The notes under the pieces are model-generated. The model was not told the origin of the DNA. It searched no databases and worked only from the letters and a program-made list of their open reading frames with translations. From Paenibacillus yonginensis (lineage in GTDB: Bacteria; Bacillota; Bacilli; Paenibacillales; Paenibacillaceae): a DNA stretch of 64,000 bases. Both the position numbers and the translations under genes were made by a program. The stretch is from assembly GCF_001685395.1 (NCBI RefSeq), contig NZ_CP014167.1, positions 4,844,001 through 4,908,000 of the forward strand, given 5' to 3'. Shown here piece by piece: positions 51,676 to 61,749 of this stretch. How positions within the stretch are numbered: the stretch's first letter is position 1; each line of letters opens with the position of its first letter.

Positions 51676-53988
51676 ATGCCGAAAGCGGCGGACAGATATT
51701 TGCAGGTCGACCCGTGGGCAGTGATCGAGGAAGGGTTTGATCCGGCGCGCAGCCGGGTGTCTGAATCGATTTTTTCGCTCAGCAATGAATATATGGGCGT
51801 GCGTGGATACGCGGAGGAAGGTTATGGAGGGGATACGCTGCTGGGCAGCTATTTCAACGGGCTGTTCGAGCAAATGGAGCTCGCGGCCCATTATAAAGGC
51901 ATCATCAGATCGCTGCGTTATATGGTCAATTCGGTGGATTGGCTGTACACGCGTTTAACGGTGGACGGGGAAACCCTGGATCTCTCCAAATCAAAATTTA
52001 CGGATTACCGGCGAAAGCTGGATTTTCGCACAGGGCTGTACACCCGGGAATTTACCTGGCATACAAACAGCGGGAAAATACTGAAGCTGCGCTTTGAACG
52101 GCTCGTCAGCATGACCCGCGCCCAGGTAGGCGGCCAGCGGATTACGCTTGTGCCGGTGAATTTTTCGGGAAAAGTTCAGCTCCGTACGGGACTTGATTTC
52201 TCGATTCTCCATGAGGATCAGGGTAAAAATCTGTGGCGGGTGATCCGCAAAACGCCGGGATCAGCGCAAGGCCTTGCCGGCAGTCTCTTGGGGGCGACGC
52301 TCACCACGGGCAACCGGTTGTATTCGGCCTTTGCCGTCCACTCCGATCAAATCGCGAACGCCGTACCTGAAGAAGAAGAAAAATATATCGGACTGGCGCT
52401 GGAGCTCCAGCTGGAGCAGGGTAAAGAGGCTGTGTTTGACAAGCTGGTCAGCAATGTAACCGACAAACAGACCGGCAGGTCCGACGAGGAGGTCTGGACA
52501 AGCGGCAGCGAAGCGGCGGATGCGCTGAACAGCTTGACCCTGGACGAACTGATGGAAGAGCAGCGCACTTATTGGGCTCACGTCTGGGAGACCTCGGATA
52601 TCCAGATTGAAGGGGATCCGGACAACCAGCAGGGCATCCGTTTTTGCATTTTCCAGCTTGTGCAGACCTATCACGGGGATCATCCGGGCTTCAACATCGG
52701 GGCCAAAGGGCTGACGGGCGAGGCGTACCGCGGCTTGGCCTTCTGGGATACGGAGTCCTACTGCCTGCCGTTTTATATATTCAACAACCCGAAGGCGGCC
52801 AAAAGCCTGCTTGAATTCCGCTACCAATCCCTGCCGCAAGCGCTGGAACGGGCTAAGGAGGTAGATTGCGAAGGGGCTTTTTACCCGATTGCTACAATTG
52901 ACGGCACCGAAAGCTGCGATTTATGGCAGCATTCCAATCTCCAGCTTCATGTCGGAACGGCGATTGCTTACGGCCTTTGGCATTATGAGAAGATCGTGGG
53001 CGACAAACCGTTTTTATATGAAAAAGGGGCGGAAATGCTGCTGCAGATCAGCCGTTTCTACCGGACCAGAGGCCAATGGGGCCAGAAGTCAGGGCAGTTT
53101 GGTTATTACGGCGTCATGGGGCCGGACGAATTCCAGCTTATGGTCAACAATAATGCCTACACGAATTACATGGCGAAAAAGCTGTTCGAATACACCCTCG
53201 AAGTTGCGGAAGAAATGAAACGCGAGGTGCCGCAGCAGTGGGCCGAGCTTGCCGAACGTTTGGGACTGCAGGAAGAGGAGCTGTCGGAATGGCGGCGGCT
53301 CGCTGACCATATGAAAATCCCGAAAGACGATTCTACCGGCGTTTATGAGGAGCATGACGGCTTTTTTGATATGCCGCATATCGAGATTCAGGACATTCCG
53401 GTCACGGATTTCCCGCTGTATTCGAATTGGTCGTATGACAGGATCTACCGGTACGACATGATCAAGCAGCCGGATGTGCTGATGTTCCTGCTGCTGCACA
53501 ACCAGTCCTTCAGCCTGGAGGAGAAACGGGCCAACTATGAATTTTATGAGCCGAAAACCATTCATGAATCGTCGCTGTCGCCGTCGGTCCATTCCATCCT
53601 GGCTGCGGAAATAGGCCGGCATGAGGAGGCTTACAAGTTCTTCGAATTCGCTACCCGGCTTGATCTTGACAACTACAACCGGAATACCCGGGAGGGACTG
53701 CACACCACGTCCATTGCCGCGGCCTGGATGAACATCGTCTACGGCTTTGGGGGCATGCGTTCCGACGGACCGGAGCTGTTGTTCCAGCCGACGATTCCGG
53801 AGCCGTGGAGCAGCTACAGCTTCCGCATTACGTACCGGGACACCGTCATCGCTGTTCAGGTTACGAAAGACGAGGTGCGCATGCAGGCTTTGGAAGGCGA
53901 AGCCGTCACCGTTCAAGTCTACGGGCATAGCTGCAGGGTTGATGCCGCAGGCGTAACTGTAGCTTTAAAAAGCGGGCAGCCGGCGTAA
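51676..53988 (+). CDS. Glycoside hydrolase family 65 phosphorylase (first copy)
   Basis: A 770-residue inverting disaccharide phosphorylase. It has the N-terminal beta-sandwich, a linker, the (alpha/alpha)6 barrel and a small C-terminal domain. The general acid is Glu485 in GVMGPDEFQLMVNNNAYTN; the phosphate site is in ESSLSPSVHS and LHTTSIAAAW; FWDTESYCLPFYIFNNP is a family block. GH65 enzymes split maltose, trehalose, kojibiose or nigerose to glucose and beta-glucose 1-phosphate. The GPDEF variant makes assignment to one sugar unsafe. AAGGAG is eleven bases before ATG 51676. It is cytoplasmic and lies just behind a group II intron. Confidence 0.88.
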   Translation: MPKAADRYLQVDPWAVIEEGFDPARSRVSESIFSLSNEYMGVRGYAEEGYGGDTLLGSYFNGLFEQMELAAHYKGIIRSLRYMVNSVDWLYTRLTVDGETLDLSKSKFTDYRRKLDFRTGLYTREFTWHTNSGKILKLRFERLVSMTRAQVGGQRITLVPVNFSGKVQLRTGLDFSILHEDQGKNLWRVIRKTPGSAQGLAGSLLGATLTTGNRLYSAFAVHSDQIANAVPEEEEKYIGLALELQLEQGKEAVFDKLVSNVTDKQTGRSDEEVWTSGSEAADALNSLTLDELMEEQRTYWAHVWETSDIQIEGDPDNQQGIRFCIFQLVQTYHGDHPGFNIGAKGLTGEAYRGLAFWDTESYCLPFYIFNNPKAAKSLLEFRYQSLPQALERAKEVDCEGAFYPIATIDGTESCDLWQHSNLQLHVGTAIAYGLWHYEKIVGDKPFLYEKGAEMLLQISRFYRTRGQWGQKSGQFGYYGVMGPDEFQLMVNNNAYTNYMAKKLFEYTLEVAEEMKREVPQQWAELAERLGLQEEELSEWRRLADHMKIPKDDSTGVYEEHDGFFDMPHIEIQDIPVTDFPLYSNWSYDRIYRYDMIKQPDVLMFLLLHNQSFSLEEKRANYEFYEPKTIHESSLSPSVHSILAAEIGRHEEAYKFFEFATRLDLDNYNRNTREGLHTTSIAAAWMNIVYGFGGMRSDGPELLFQPTIPEPWSSYSFRITYRDTVIAVQVTKDEVRMQALEGEAVTVQVYGHSCRVDAAGVTVALKSGQPA

Positions 53989-54020
53989 ACCCGGGGAGAC
54001 GTCAGGGAGGGAGTTAGAAC

Positions 54021-56567
54021 ATGAGCTGGATAGTGAAGGAAACCGGGTTTGATCCGGAGCGGACCGCCACGAACGGCAGCAAGTTTATGATCGGCAACGG
54101 GCGGTACGGTTACAGAGGCACGCTGGAGGAGTTCGGGAAAAAGGAGCTGGCCGCCGTTATTCCGGCGGGCCTGTACGATCAGGCGGCAGGCAGGTGGCGG
54201 GAGCCGGTGAACCTGCCGAACGGACTGCACACGAGGATTTACGCGGATGGCGTACTGCTGAGTGTGCAGGAAGGGAATAGCGTGCTGGAGCACAGCCAGC
54301 AGCTGGATCTGAAGGCGGCGGTGCATGGCCGCCGCACGGTGTTCGCCGCAGCCGGGGGAAGCCGCGTGACGTTTGAGGCGCAGCGTTTCGCAAGCGCCAA
54401 GCGGCTGGACCTGCTGGCTGCGAAGTGCAGTCTGACGGCCGAGGAAGACTGCGAGATCGTCATCGTCACCGGCATTGACGGTGACGTGTGGGACATCAAC
54501 GGCCCGCATCTGGAGGATTGGGCCGTGAAGGAGACGGCGGGCTGTCTCGTAGTGACAGCCCGGACCCAGGAGCTCGGCGTCGGGGTCGCCGTGGCTGAGA
54601 CGGCGGTGTTTGATTTTGAGCACCGCCAGGAAATCGAACCTGCGGCCGGAGGCGCAGGTTCGGCCAGCAGCAGTATTTTCCGCCGAATTTCCTTCACCTG
54701 CAGGGCGGGGGAAACTTACAGCTGGACGAAATACGTATCCCTGCATCATGAGCTGGAACGCGCAGGGGGAGTGGAACCCGCGGGGGGAGTTTGGGCAAAC
54801 GGGGAAACCCGGCAAAACGGGCAAATCCGGCCCATCCGCCAGGAGGCGCAGGATCAGCCGGAGGTTTTGACGCCCGGAGAAGCTGCCATGCAGTCCAGTC
54901 TCCAAGCTGCCCGGGACGGTTATAACCGTCTTCTGGAGGAGCATGCCGCATGCTGGAACCGGGAATGGGAGCGGGTCGACGTGAAGATTGAAGGCGATGA
55001 AGAAGCTCAGTTTGGCCTGCGTTACAGTCTGTATCAGCTGCTGATCATCGCGCCGGGCGATTCGGAGCGGGTGTCCATCCCGGCCAGGGGATTATCGGGC
55101 CAGGTATACAAGGGGGCTGTGTTTTGGGACACGGAGATGTTTATGCTGCCGTTTTTCCTCCTGACCCGGCCGGAGGTGGCGCGCAATTTGATGATGTACC
55201 GGGTGCATACGCTCCCGGGCGCGAAACGGAAGGCGGCGGAATACGGCTTCCAGGGAGCTTTTTATGCCTGGGAGAGCCAGGACAGCGGCGATGATGCCTG
55301 CACGCTTTTTAATGTGAACGATGTTTTCACCGGACGGCCCATGCGGACTTATTTCCGCGACAAGCAGGTCCATATCAGTGCCGACGTGGTGCACGGCATT
55401 TGGCAGTATTACCTTCATACGGGGGACGACCGTCTGCTGATGGAAGGCGGCGCGGAGGTCATCTGGGAGGTGGCCCGTTTCTATTATTCTTATGCCTACT
55501 ACAACGTTTACCGGGAGCGATTTGAAATTCTGGATGTGACAGGTCCGGATGAATATCATGAGCGGGTGAACAATAACGCCTTTACGAACCGGTTGGTGAA
55601 AAAGGCTTTAAGCATTGCGCTGCAAACGGAGGAACTGCTCAGCAAACGGAATCCTGAGCTTCATGCGGCCGTTACGGGCGGCGCTGACGCGGCGATTACG
55701 GTCGAGAAAATCCGCGAGCTGCATGACGGTTTATACGTTCCGGAGCCTGATGCGGAGACTTCAGTCATTGAGCAGTTTGACGGTTATTTCAAGCTGGAGG
55801 ATGTATCCCTTGCCGATCTGAAGAAACGGGTATTGCACCCGAGCGAATATTGGGGCGGCGGCAACGGGCTGGCGACCACAACGCAGATCATCAAACAGGC
55901 CGATGTCGTCCTGATGCTGCATCTGTTCAAGGAAGAGTTCAGCCAAACGGTCAAAAAAGCCAACTGGGACTATTATGAGCCCCGGACCGAACACGGCTCC
56001 AGCCTCAGTCCCTGCGTTTATGCGCTGGTCGCCGCCGATACCGGCTCGCCGGATTGGGCTTATCCGTATTTCATGCGGACAGCCACAATCGATTTGACCG
56101 GCGACTCGAAGCAGTACGTCGGGGACCTGTACATCGGCGGCACCCATCCGGCGGCAAACGGCGGGGCATGGATGGCGGCGGTACAAGGATTTGCCGGTAT
56201 CCATGTGGAGCCGGGACTGCTGCAGATTCGCCCGTCTCTGCCCTCCGGGTGGAAGGCGATCGAATTTACACTGAACGTACAAGGGCAGTCTTTGCGCGTG
56301 CACGTATCAGCCGGAGAGGTGAAGCTCCGCTCCCTTTCAGCTTCAGCTCCAGAACCGGCACAGAAGGGGCAGGCGGGACAAGAGCCGGAGGCGACTGCGG
56401 CGTCCGTGGAATACGAGGCTGCAGGCGGACTGCTGCCAGCCATTCCGGGAGCTGCTTCCGCCCTAACTGTCAGCGTCTTTGGCCAGCGGCATGAGCTTCC
56501 CGCGGGCGGCTCCGAGCTGGTAGTGGCCGTTAAGGCGGCGGCCGGAGCTCCGCCGCTCCTTGCTTAA
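54021..56567 (+). CDS. Glycoside hydrolase family 65 phosphorylase (second copy)
   Basis: An 848-residue GH65 enzyme clearly different from its neighbour. The general acid is Glu511 in DVTGPDEYHERVNNNAFTN; other blocks are VFWDTEMFMLPFFL, DKQVHISADVVHGIWQYY and TEHGSSLSPCVYALVAADTG. The pattern with NVNDVFTGRPMRTYFRDKQ resembles nigerose and glucosyl-rhamnose phosphorylases more than maltose phosphorylase; this is recall, not alignment. Two low-complexity inserts are present: a Gly/Asn-rich one near 250-290 and an Ala/Pro-rich one near 775-815. It follows the first GH65 by 32 bases with a GGGAGGGAG site. Confidence 0.88.
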   Translation: MSWIVKETGFDPERTATNGSKFMIGNGRYGYRGTLEEFGKKELAAVIPAGLYDQAAGRWREPVNLPNGLHTRIYADGVLLSVQEGNSVLEHSQQLDLKAAVHGRRTVFAAAGGSRVTFEAQRFASAKRLDLLAAKCSLTAEEDCEIVIVTGIDGDVWDINGPHLEDWAVKETAGCLVVTARTQELGVGVAVAETAVFDFEHRQEIEPAAGGAGSASSSIFRRISFTCRAGETYSWTKYVSLHHELERAGGVEPAGGVWANGETRQNGQIRPIRQEAQDQPEVLTPGEAAMQSSLQAARDGYNRLLEEHAACWNREWERVDVKIEGDEEAQFGLRYSLYQLLIIAPGDSERVSIPARGLSGQVYKGAVFWDTEMFMLPFFLLTRPEVARNLMMYRVHTLPGAKRKAAEYGFQGAFYAWESQDSGDDACTLFNVNDVFTGRPMRTYFRDKQVHISADVVHGIWQYYLHTGDDRLLMEGGAEVIWEVARFYYSYAYYNVYRERFEILDVTGPDEYHERVNNNAFTNRLVKKALSIALQTEELLSKRNPELHAAVTGGADAAITVEKIRELHDGLYVPEPDAETSVIEQFDGYFKLEDVSLADLKKRVLHPSEYWGGGNGLATTTQIIKQADVVLMLHLFKEEFSQTVKKANWDYYEPRTEHGSSLSPCVYALVAADTGSPDWAYPYFMRTATIDLTGDSKQYVGDLYIGGTHPAANGGAWMAAVQGFAGIHVEPGLLQIRPSLPSGWKAIEFTLNVQGQSLRVHVSAGEVKLRSLSASAPEPAQKGQAGQEPEATAASVEYEAAGGLLPAIPGAASALTVSVFGQRHELPAGGSELVVAVKAAAGAPPLLA

Positions 56568-56602
56568 CTATTTTTCTAACTTTATAGGGGGAGAGAATAA
56601 AC

Positions 56603-57250
56603 ATGCTGGAACATATGAAAGGAGCTATCTTCGATCTGGACGGGGTGATCGTCGATACGGCTAAATATCATTTTTTGGCCTGGCGGGAGCTGGCCGCCCA
56701 GCTCGGGTTTGAATTTACAGAGCAGGATAACGAACGGCTGAAAGGGGTCAGCCGGATGGAATCGCTTCGGATCCTGCTGGAGGTTGGGGGGCTGGAGCTG
56801 CCGGAGGAGCAGCAGCAGAAGCTGGCCGAATCCAAAAATGCCAAATATGTGGAGTATATCTCCAAACTCGAGCAGTCCGAGCTTTTGCCCGGCGTAAGGG
56901 AGTACCTGACCGGCCTCCGGGAGCAGGGGGTTAAAATCGCCCTCGGCTCGGCAAGCAAAAATGCCGCGTTTATTCTGGAGCGGCTCGGGATCGCTGGTTT
57001 GTTTGATGCCGTGGTAGATGGAACCAAGGTCTCTAAAGCCAAACCGGATCCGGAGGTTTTCCTCACCGCCTGCCGGGAGCTGGGCCTGGCGCCGCAGGAG
57101 TGTGTCGTCTTTGAAGACGCCGCTGCCGGCGTGGCGGCCGCGAAAGCGGCAGGCACCGGCATCGTGGGCATCGGCCGTCCGGAGGTGCTGGGGGAGGCCG
57201 ATTGGGTAGTAGCCGGCGTGTTTGAGCTTGTCCAGGCGAACAATAAGTAA
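56603..57250 (+). CDS. pgmB: Beta-phosphoglucomutase
   Basis: A 215-residue HAD-superfamily enzyme turning beta-glucose 1-phosphate into glucose 6-phosphate. The nucleophile and acid pair is in FDLDGVIVDTAKYHFLAW, the cap has LKGVSRMESL, and SASKNA, KAKPDPEVFL and VFEDAAAGVAAA are the remaining HAD motifs. It completes the phosphorylase pathway, since GH65 makes the beta anomer that this enzyme needs. GGGGGAGAG precedes ATG 56603. The operon ends at a strong terminator. Confidence 0.95.
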   Translation: MLEHMKGAIFDLDGVIVDTAKYHFLAWRELAAQLGFEFTEQDNERLKGVSRMESLRILLEVGGLELPEEQQQKLAESKNAKYVEYISKLEQSELLPGVREYLTGLREQGVKIALGSASKNAAFILERLGIAGLFDAVVDGTKVSKAKPDPEVFLTACRELGLAPQECVVFEDAAAGVAAAKAAGTGIVGIGRPEVLGEADWVVAGVFELVQANNK

Positions 57251-57304
57251 ACGTGACTGACTGGCTGAATGGATTACTGCATAAGGGATTCTGCCGCCAG
57301 GTGA

Positions 57305-57360
57305 CCGCAAGCCTCCTTCCCCTCTCCTGAACAGAGGAAGGAGGCTTGCGGCTTTTCCTT
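57305..57360 (+). terminator. Terminator of the GH65-GH65-pgmB operon
   Basis: Perfect sixteen-base arms (CCGCAAGCCTCCTTCC and its complement at 57336-57351), then CTTTTCCTTTT. Confidence 0.92.
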
Positions 57361-57470
57361 TTCCGGTGGAGAACGTGTGGAGGGGGAGGATAACTCTCTT
57401 CGCAGGGAGAATATGATGCTAGAGGATTGTTGAATACGTTTGCAACTATGTTCAAATGGAGGTTGTTTTT

Positions 57471-59366
57471 GTGCATCTGCCTATAAATCCTAACCCAGAT
57501 CCTAAAGGGTCAAGGGGGAAGCCGTTGCGGAATTCCGTAGATGCTCCTAAGAGAAAACACCGGAATCCGCTGGGGAGCCTGACGGTTAAGCAGCAGCTGT
57601 TTCTGCTGTTTCTGGTGCTGGGCGTGCCTCTGTTCGTGTTGTTCAGCTATGGGAGCTGGAAGACGGAAAACGTGCTCAAAAGGCATGTCACTAACGCCTA
57701 CATCGAGCTGAACAAACAAAACTTTATCATCATCAACAGAGACACGGAATCGATCAACAAAATTACGTCAACGGTGATTCAAAACCCGCTGCTGCAGCAG
57801 ATTGACATGAGCGGAAAGGACGGCATTCTTTCACGGCTGAGCACCTACATCAAGCTGGAAAATACGCTGGCAGGCTACTCCCAGGCCGCGAATGGCAGGG
57901 AACCCAATTATTATTCGCTTTATATTTATGATCCGAACAATTATTATTCGTTTGCTCCCAATTACCCGGAGGTCCGCAAGGCGGGGGTTTATTTCTTCAC
58001 AGAAGACGAGAAGCCGGACTGGTACGACGAAGCCGTAGCGAAGAAGGGCAACGGTTATCTGCGCATTCTCGACCAGCTTTCCCCTTTCAGTCCGAAGGAG
58101 CAGACCCTGGGTTATGTTCGGGCAATCAATAATATTTCGCAAGGGGGCACCATCGGCGTGCTTGTCGTTACCCGCATGAACGATAAGTTCAACGAAGCTT
58201 TCCGCAACGTATCGCTGCCCGAGGGCAATATCTATTTGACGGACTGGGACAATCGGGTGCTGGCCAGTACGACAGACGAGACGAACACCCTGCTGGATTT
58301 GCCGCAGGAGGTGTCTCCGCCGAGCAAAGGGGAAGGCGTTGTTGATGTCATAACCTCCGATTTCATTTATGTCGTGAACTATAATCATTATTTGGGCCAG
58401 AAGCTGGTTTATCAAATTCCGACCAAGTCCCTTCTGCAGCAGCAAAAAGAAATCAAACACGTCATGCAGCTGATCTCGCTGGTATACGCTTTTGCTGTGT
58501 TTGTGCTGATCACTTATTTCTGGAGGGCGCTGATGACACCGCTGCAGAAGCTGGCTTTTTTCGTGCGGAGGTATGAGCCTGGCGGCCCCGTTCCCAGACT
58601 GCCGGACCATGGCCAAGACAATGAGGTGGGCATCCTCATCCGCTCGACTTACGAGATGGCCAGCCGTTTAAACGGCATGGTCCGCAACCAGTATGAAATG
58701 GAAATTAAGCAAAGGGAAGCGCAGCTGCAAATTTTATATCAGCAGATCAATCCGCATTTGCTGTATAACACGCTGGAGAGCATCTATTGGAAAAGCGAGC
58801 TGGAAGGCAGCCACGAATCGGCTGAAATGATCAAGGAGCTGTCCAAACTGATGAAGATCAGCTTGAGCCGGGGACGCGAGCTGATCACGCTGGAAGAGGA
58901 GCTTGAGCACGCGCGCGCTTATGTCAAGCTGCAGGAGCATCGTTATGAATATGGGTGCAGGGTGAGCTGGCAGCTTGATAACCAGCCTGATGTACGCGGC
59001 ACGCTGATTCCGAAGGTTACGCTGCAGCCGCTGATCGAGAATGCGATGATTCATGGTGTGAAGCATATGGGTGAAGACGGCGAAATCGTGGTTTCGACAT
59101 ATGAGCGGGAGGATCGGGTTGTGATTCGAATCGAAGATAACGGCTATAAGAAAGTCGATTTCGAAGCGCTGGAGAAGCTGCTTTATGACGAGAACCCGGA
59201 CCATTCGTTAGGCTATGGCATTCGCAATGTACAGCAGCGCATTCGTCTGCATTTCGGCCAACCGTTCGGGCTGTCCTACCGGCCGCGGGAAGGCGGGGGA
59301 ACGGTCGTGGAAATGCTGCTGCCGAAGCATTCGAGTCAAGCAGAAGGAGAGGATCAAGATGTATAA
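57471..59366 (+). CDS. Sensor histidine kinase, YesM type
   Basis: A 631-residue membrane kinase. Helices at about 41-62 and 335-355 enclose an outside sensor domain of about 270 residues; a HAMP linker follows, then a His_kinase domain with His429 (QINPHLLYNTLE) and an ATPase domain (LQPLIENAMIHG, GYGIRNVQQRI). This type pairs with YesN regulators to control sugar ABC transporters. GTG 57471 is chosen since GGAGG lies eight bases upstream; ATG 57456 overlaps that site. Its stop overlaps the regulator gene by eight bases. Confidence 0.92.
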   Translation: MHLPINPNPDPKGSRGKPLRNSVDAPKRKHRNPLGSLTVKQQLFLLFLVLGVPLFVLFSYGSWKTENVLKRHVTNAYIELNKQNFIIINRDTESINKITSTVIQNPLLQQIDMSGKDGILSRLSTYIKLENTLAGYSQAANGREPNYYSLYIYDPNNYYSFAPNYPEVRKAGVYFFTEDEKPDWYDEAVAKKGNGYLRILDQLSPFSPKEQTLGYVRAINNISQGGTIGVLVVTRMNDKFNEAFRNVSLPEGNIYLTDWDNRVLASTTDETNTLLDLPQEVSPPSKGEGVVDVITSDFIYVVNYNHYLGQKLVYQIPTKSLLQQQKEIKHVMQLISLVYAFAVFVLITYFWRALMTPLQKLAFFVRRYEPGGPVPRLPDHGQDNEVGILIRSTYEMASRLNGMVRNQYEMEIKQREAQLQILYQQINPHLLYNTLESIYWKSELEGSHESAEMIKELSKLMKISLSRGRELITLEEELEHARAYVKLQEHRYEYGCRVSWQLDNQPDVRGTLIPKVTLQPLIENAMIHGVKHMGEDGEIVVSTYEREDRVVIRIEDNGYKKVDFEALEKLLYDENPDHSLGYGIRNVQQRIRLHFGQPFGLSYRPREGGGTVVEMLLPKHSSQAEGEDQDV

Positions 59367-60708
59367 CCTGTTAATTGTGGATGATGAACCCTTAATTTGC
59401 CGGGGGCTGCAGAACCTGCTGGCTACCTCTGGGCTCGACATTGAACAGATTTTCACCGCCAGCAGCGGACACGAGGCTCTGGATTATATCCGCATGGAAG
59501 AAGTCGACCTGTTGATTACCGACATCCAAATGGGCTCGATGAGCGGCATCGAACTGATGCAGCAGGCCAAACTGGTAAAACCGCAGCTTCAGGCCATTAT
59601 TATTTCAGCACATGAAACTTTTCAGTACGCCCAGATGGCCATCCGGCTCGGCGCCAAAGATTATTTAATCAAACCGCTGAACAGCGAACAGTTTCTCGAT
59701 ACCGTCCGCAGCACCCTGCTGAAGCTGGAGAAAATGCAGCCGAAGCTGGAGCAGTTCGTTATGAATCTGGATGAGCACTTCAGCATGCATGATCCGCAGC
59801 CGGAGCAAGCCAAACTGCTCAACCGGCTGCTGGACAATCCGGCGGCCGTGCTGCAAGAGACAGAGTCCGGCGTTAAGGGTCATCAAGCCCAATGGACCGT
59901 CTTGGAGCAGCTTAAGCTGGAGGGGCCTTATTTTGCCGTCATTAAAGTCAAATTAAGCCGGGAGGCCAATCCGCAGCGGACGCTTACCGACCGGGATTTG
60001 CAGCTGTTCCGGTATGCCGCGCTGAATATCGTTCAGGAGCTGTTGGGGCAGGAATGGAACTTCGAAGCTTGTTATTCGCAGGACGACCAAATCAGCATCA
60101 TCCTGCAGTGGCAGGAAGGCGATGACGAGGATTCGGCCGTTCACAAGCTGAACCAGCTGGAGATGATCGGGCGCAGCCTGCACCATAATCTGCATACATT
60201 TCTGCATATCCATGCCGTGATCGGCATCAGCCAGATCCTCAAAGGCCTTCTTTTTCTGGATGTGCTGAACAAGCAGGCTAGCAGAGCGACCTTATGGAAT
60301 CGTGAACACCGGGATCATTATGTGTTTTATTACGGCGATTTCAACTGGGGCGGCTACAATCAGGAGCCTTCCGACGAAGAGATGAATTCGCAGAGCAACC
60401 AGATCGTAGAGAAGACCAAGGCCTATATTGAACAGAATTACGCCCAGAAAGGGCTGACGATTCATGAAGTGGCGAAGAAAAACCATGTCAGTCCCAACTA
60501 TCTGAGTTATCTCTTTAAGAAAAATACCGGCTACAACCTGTGGGAATACGTGATCAAGCTGCGGATGGAAGAAAGCAGGCAGCTGATCCAGCATACCGAT
60601 ATGCGGCGGTACGAGATTGCCGAGAAGGTCGGGTACGAGTCGCCCGAGCATTTTAGCAAAATTTTCAAAAAATATTACGGCATCAGCCCAAGCGAAATGA
60701 AGAAGTAA
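59359..60708 (+). CDS. Response regulator, YesN type (receiver plus AraC output)
   Basis: A 449-residue regulator. The receiver domain covers 1-120 with Asp55 as phosphate acceptor (LLITDIQMG), acidic DDE at 8-10 and Lys in DYLIKPLNSEQ. A middle region of about 200 residues is poorly conserved. The last 100 residues carry two AraC helix-turn-helix motifs (LTIHEVAKKNHVSPNYLSYL and GYESPEHFSKIFKKYYGISP). The start overlaps the kinase gene. It very likely activates the transporter genes that follow and perhaps the GH65 operon. Confidence 0.93.
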   Translation: MYNLLIVDDEPLICRGLQNLLATSGLDIEQIFTASSGHEALDYIRMEEVDLLITDIQMGSMSGIELMQQAKLVKPQLQAIIISAHETFQYAQMAIRLGAKDYLIKPLNSEQFLDTVRSTLLKLEKMQPKLEQFVMNLDEHFSMHDPQPEQAKLLNRLLDNPAAVLQETESGVKGHQAQWTVLEQLKLEGPYFAVIKVKLSREANPQRTLTDRDLQLFRYAALNIVQELLGQEWNFEACYSQDDQISIILQWQEGDDEDSAVHKLNQLEMIGRSLHHNLHTFLHIHAVIGISQILKGLLFLDVLNKQASRATLWNREHRDHYVFYYGDFNWGGYNQEPSDEEMNSQSNQIVEKTKAYIEQNYAQKGLTIHEVAKKNHVSPNYLSYLFKKNTGYNLWEYVIKLRMEESRQLIQHTDMRRYEIAEKVGYESPEHFSKIFKKYYGISPSEMKK

Positions 60709-60821
60709 GATAGGCTACCATTACCATAGAACTGCACATGTGCGGCCCCTCCAGGATTTCCTACAATAATTAGAGAGACCGGAATCCCGGTTAGAATCAT
60801 CAGAGGAATGAGGGAGACAAG

Positions 60822-61748
60822 ATGGGCCAATCCGCAATTGCCGCAGAACAGGAGATTAAGCCTGAATCCGCTGTTCACCGGAGAAGAAACGGCCGCTGGA
60901 AGAAGCATCTTTGGGGCTATTTATTTTTACTTCCAGCCTTGATTATTTTTGTGCTGTTTCTGTGGGTCCCGATTATTAAGGGGTTCGTGTACAGTTTTTA
61001 TCATGTCGATTTCGTCAAGGGCAACGAGTTTGTCGGCTTTGACAACTACGCCAAAGTGTTCCATGACGGCGATGTGCTGATTTCCATTAAGAACACGTTT
61101 TATTACATGCTGCTTTGCCTTGCTATTGGCTTTTGGGTCCCTATCGCCGTATCGATCGCCATTTCGGAGCTTAGAAAGTTCCAGGGATTTGTACGGATTG
61201 CGGCCTATCTGCCCTACGTGGTACCGGGAGTGGTCCTCTACGGCTTGTGGAGATGGCTGTATGATCCGATTGGACCGATCAACGGAGTGCTGACAACGCT
61301 TGGCTTTGATCCTGTGTCGTTTATCTCCGACAGCAGGTGGTCCATGGTCTCGCTGGTGGTGATGGAGACCTGGCAGCAGTTCGGTTCGGCGATGCTGATC
61401 TACCTGGCTGGGGTGCTCGCCATCCCGAAGGACTGGTATGAAGCGTCCGAAATTGATGGCGCGGGCGTTTGGGCCCGTATCCGCCATATTACGCTGCCTT
61501 CGATGAAGGGGCTTATCGTACTGATGCTGATTCTGCAGCTGATCGGCACCTCCCAGGCTTACCAGGCCCAACTGGCCATGCTGGACGGCGGTCCGAACAA
61601 AGCGACCTTGACTTATGCGCTTCTGATCGTCAAGTATGCCTTCACCAGTTTGGATTACGGAACTGCAACCGCACTGGGTGTGCTGATGTTTATCGTACTT
61701 GGCGTGCTTGGCATTCTGCAGTTCAGACTGAGCAAGGAGGACTACTGA
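60822..61748 (+). CDS. Sugar ABC transporter permease (MalF/UgpA type)
   Basis: A 308-residue membrane protein with six helices after a basic cytoplasmic N-terminus (HRRRNGRWKKHLW). The EAA loop reads EASEIDGAGVWARIRHITLP. Part of the CUT1 family that imports oligosaccharides. A gap of 113 bases follows the response regulator gene. The next permease starts one base after its stop. No ATPase gene is in the window; a shared MsmX-like ATPase is usual in this group. Confidence 0.92.
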   Translation: MGQSAIAAEQEIKPESAVHRRRNGRWKKHLWGYLFLLPALIIFVLFLWVPIIKGFVYSFYHVDFVKGNEFVGFDNYAKVFHDGDVLISIKNTFYYMLLCLAIGFWVPIAVSIAISELRKFQGFVRIAAYLPYVVPGVVLYGLWRWLYDPIGPINGVLTTLGFDPVSFISDSRWSMVSLVVMETWQQFGSAMLIYLAGVLAIPKDWYEASEIDGAGVWARIRHITLPSMKGLIVLMLILQLIGTSQAYQAQLAMLDGGPNKATLTYALLIVKYAFTSLDYGTATALGVLMFIVLGVLGILQFRLSKEDY

Positions 61749-61749
61749 G

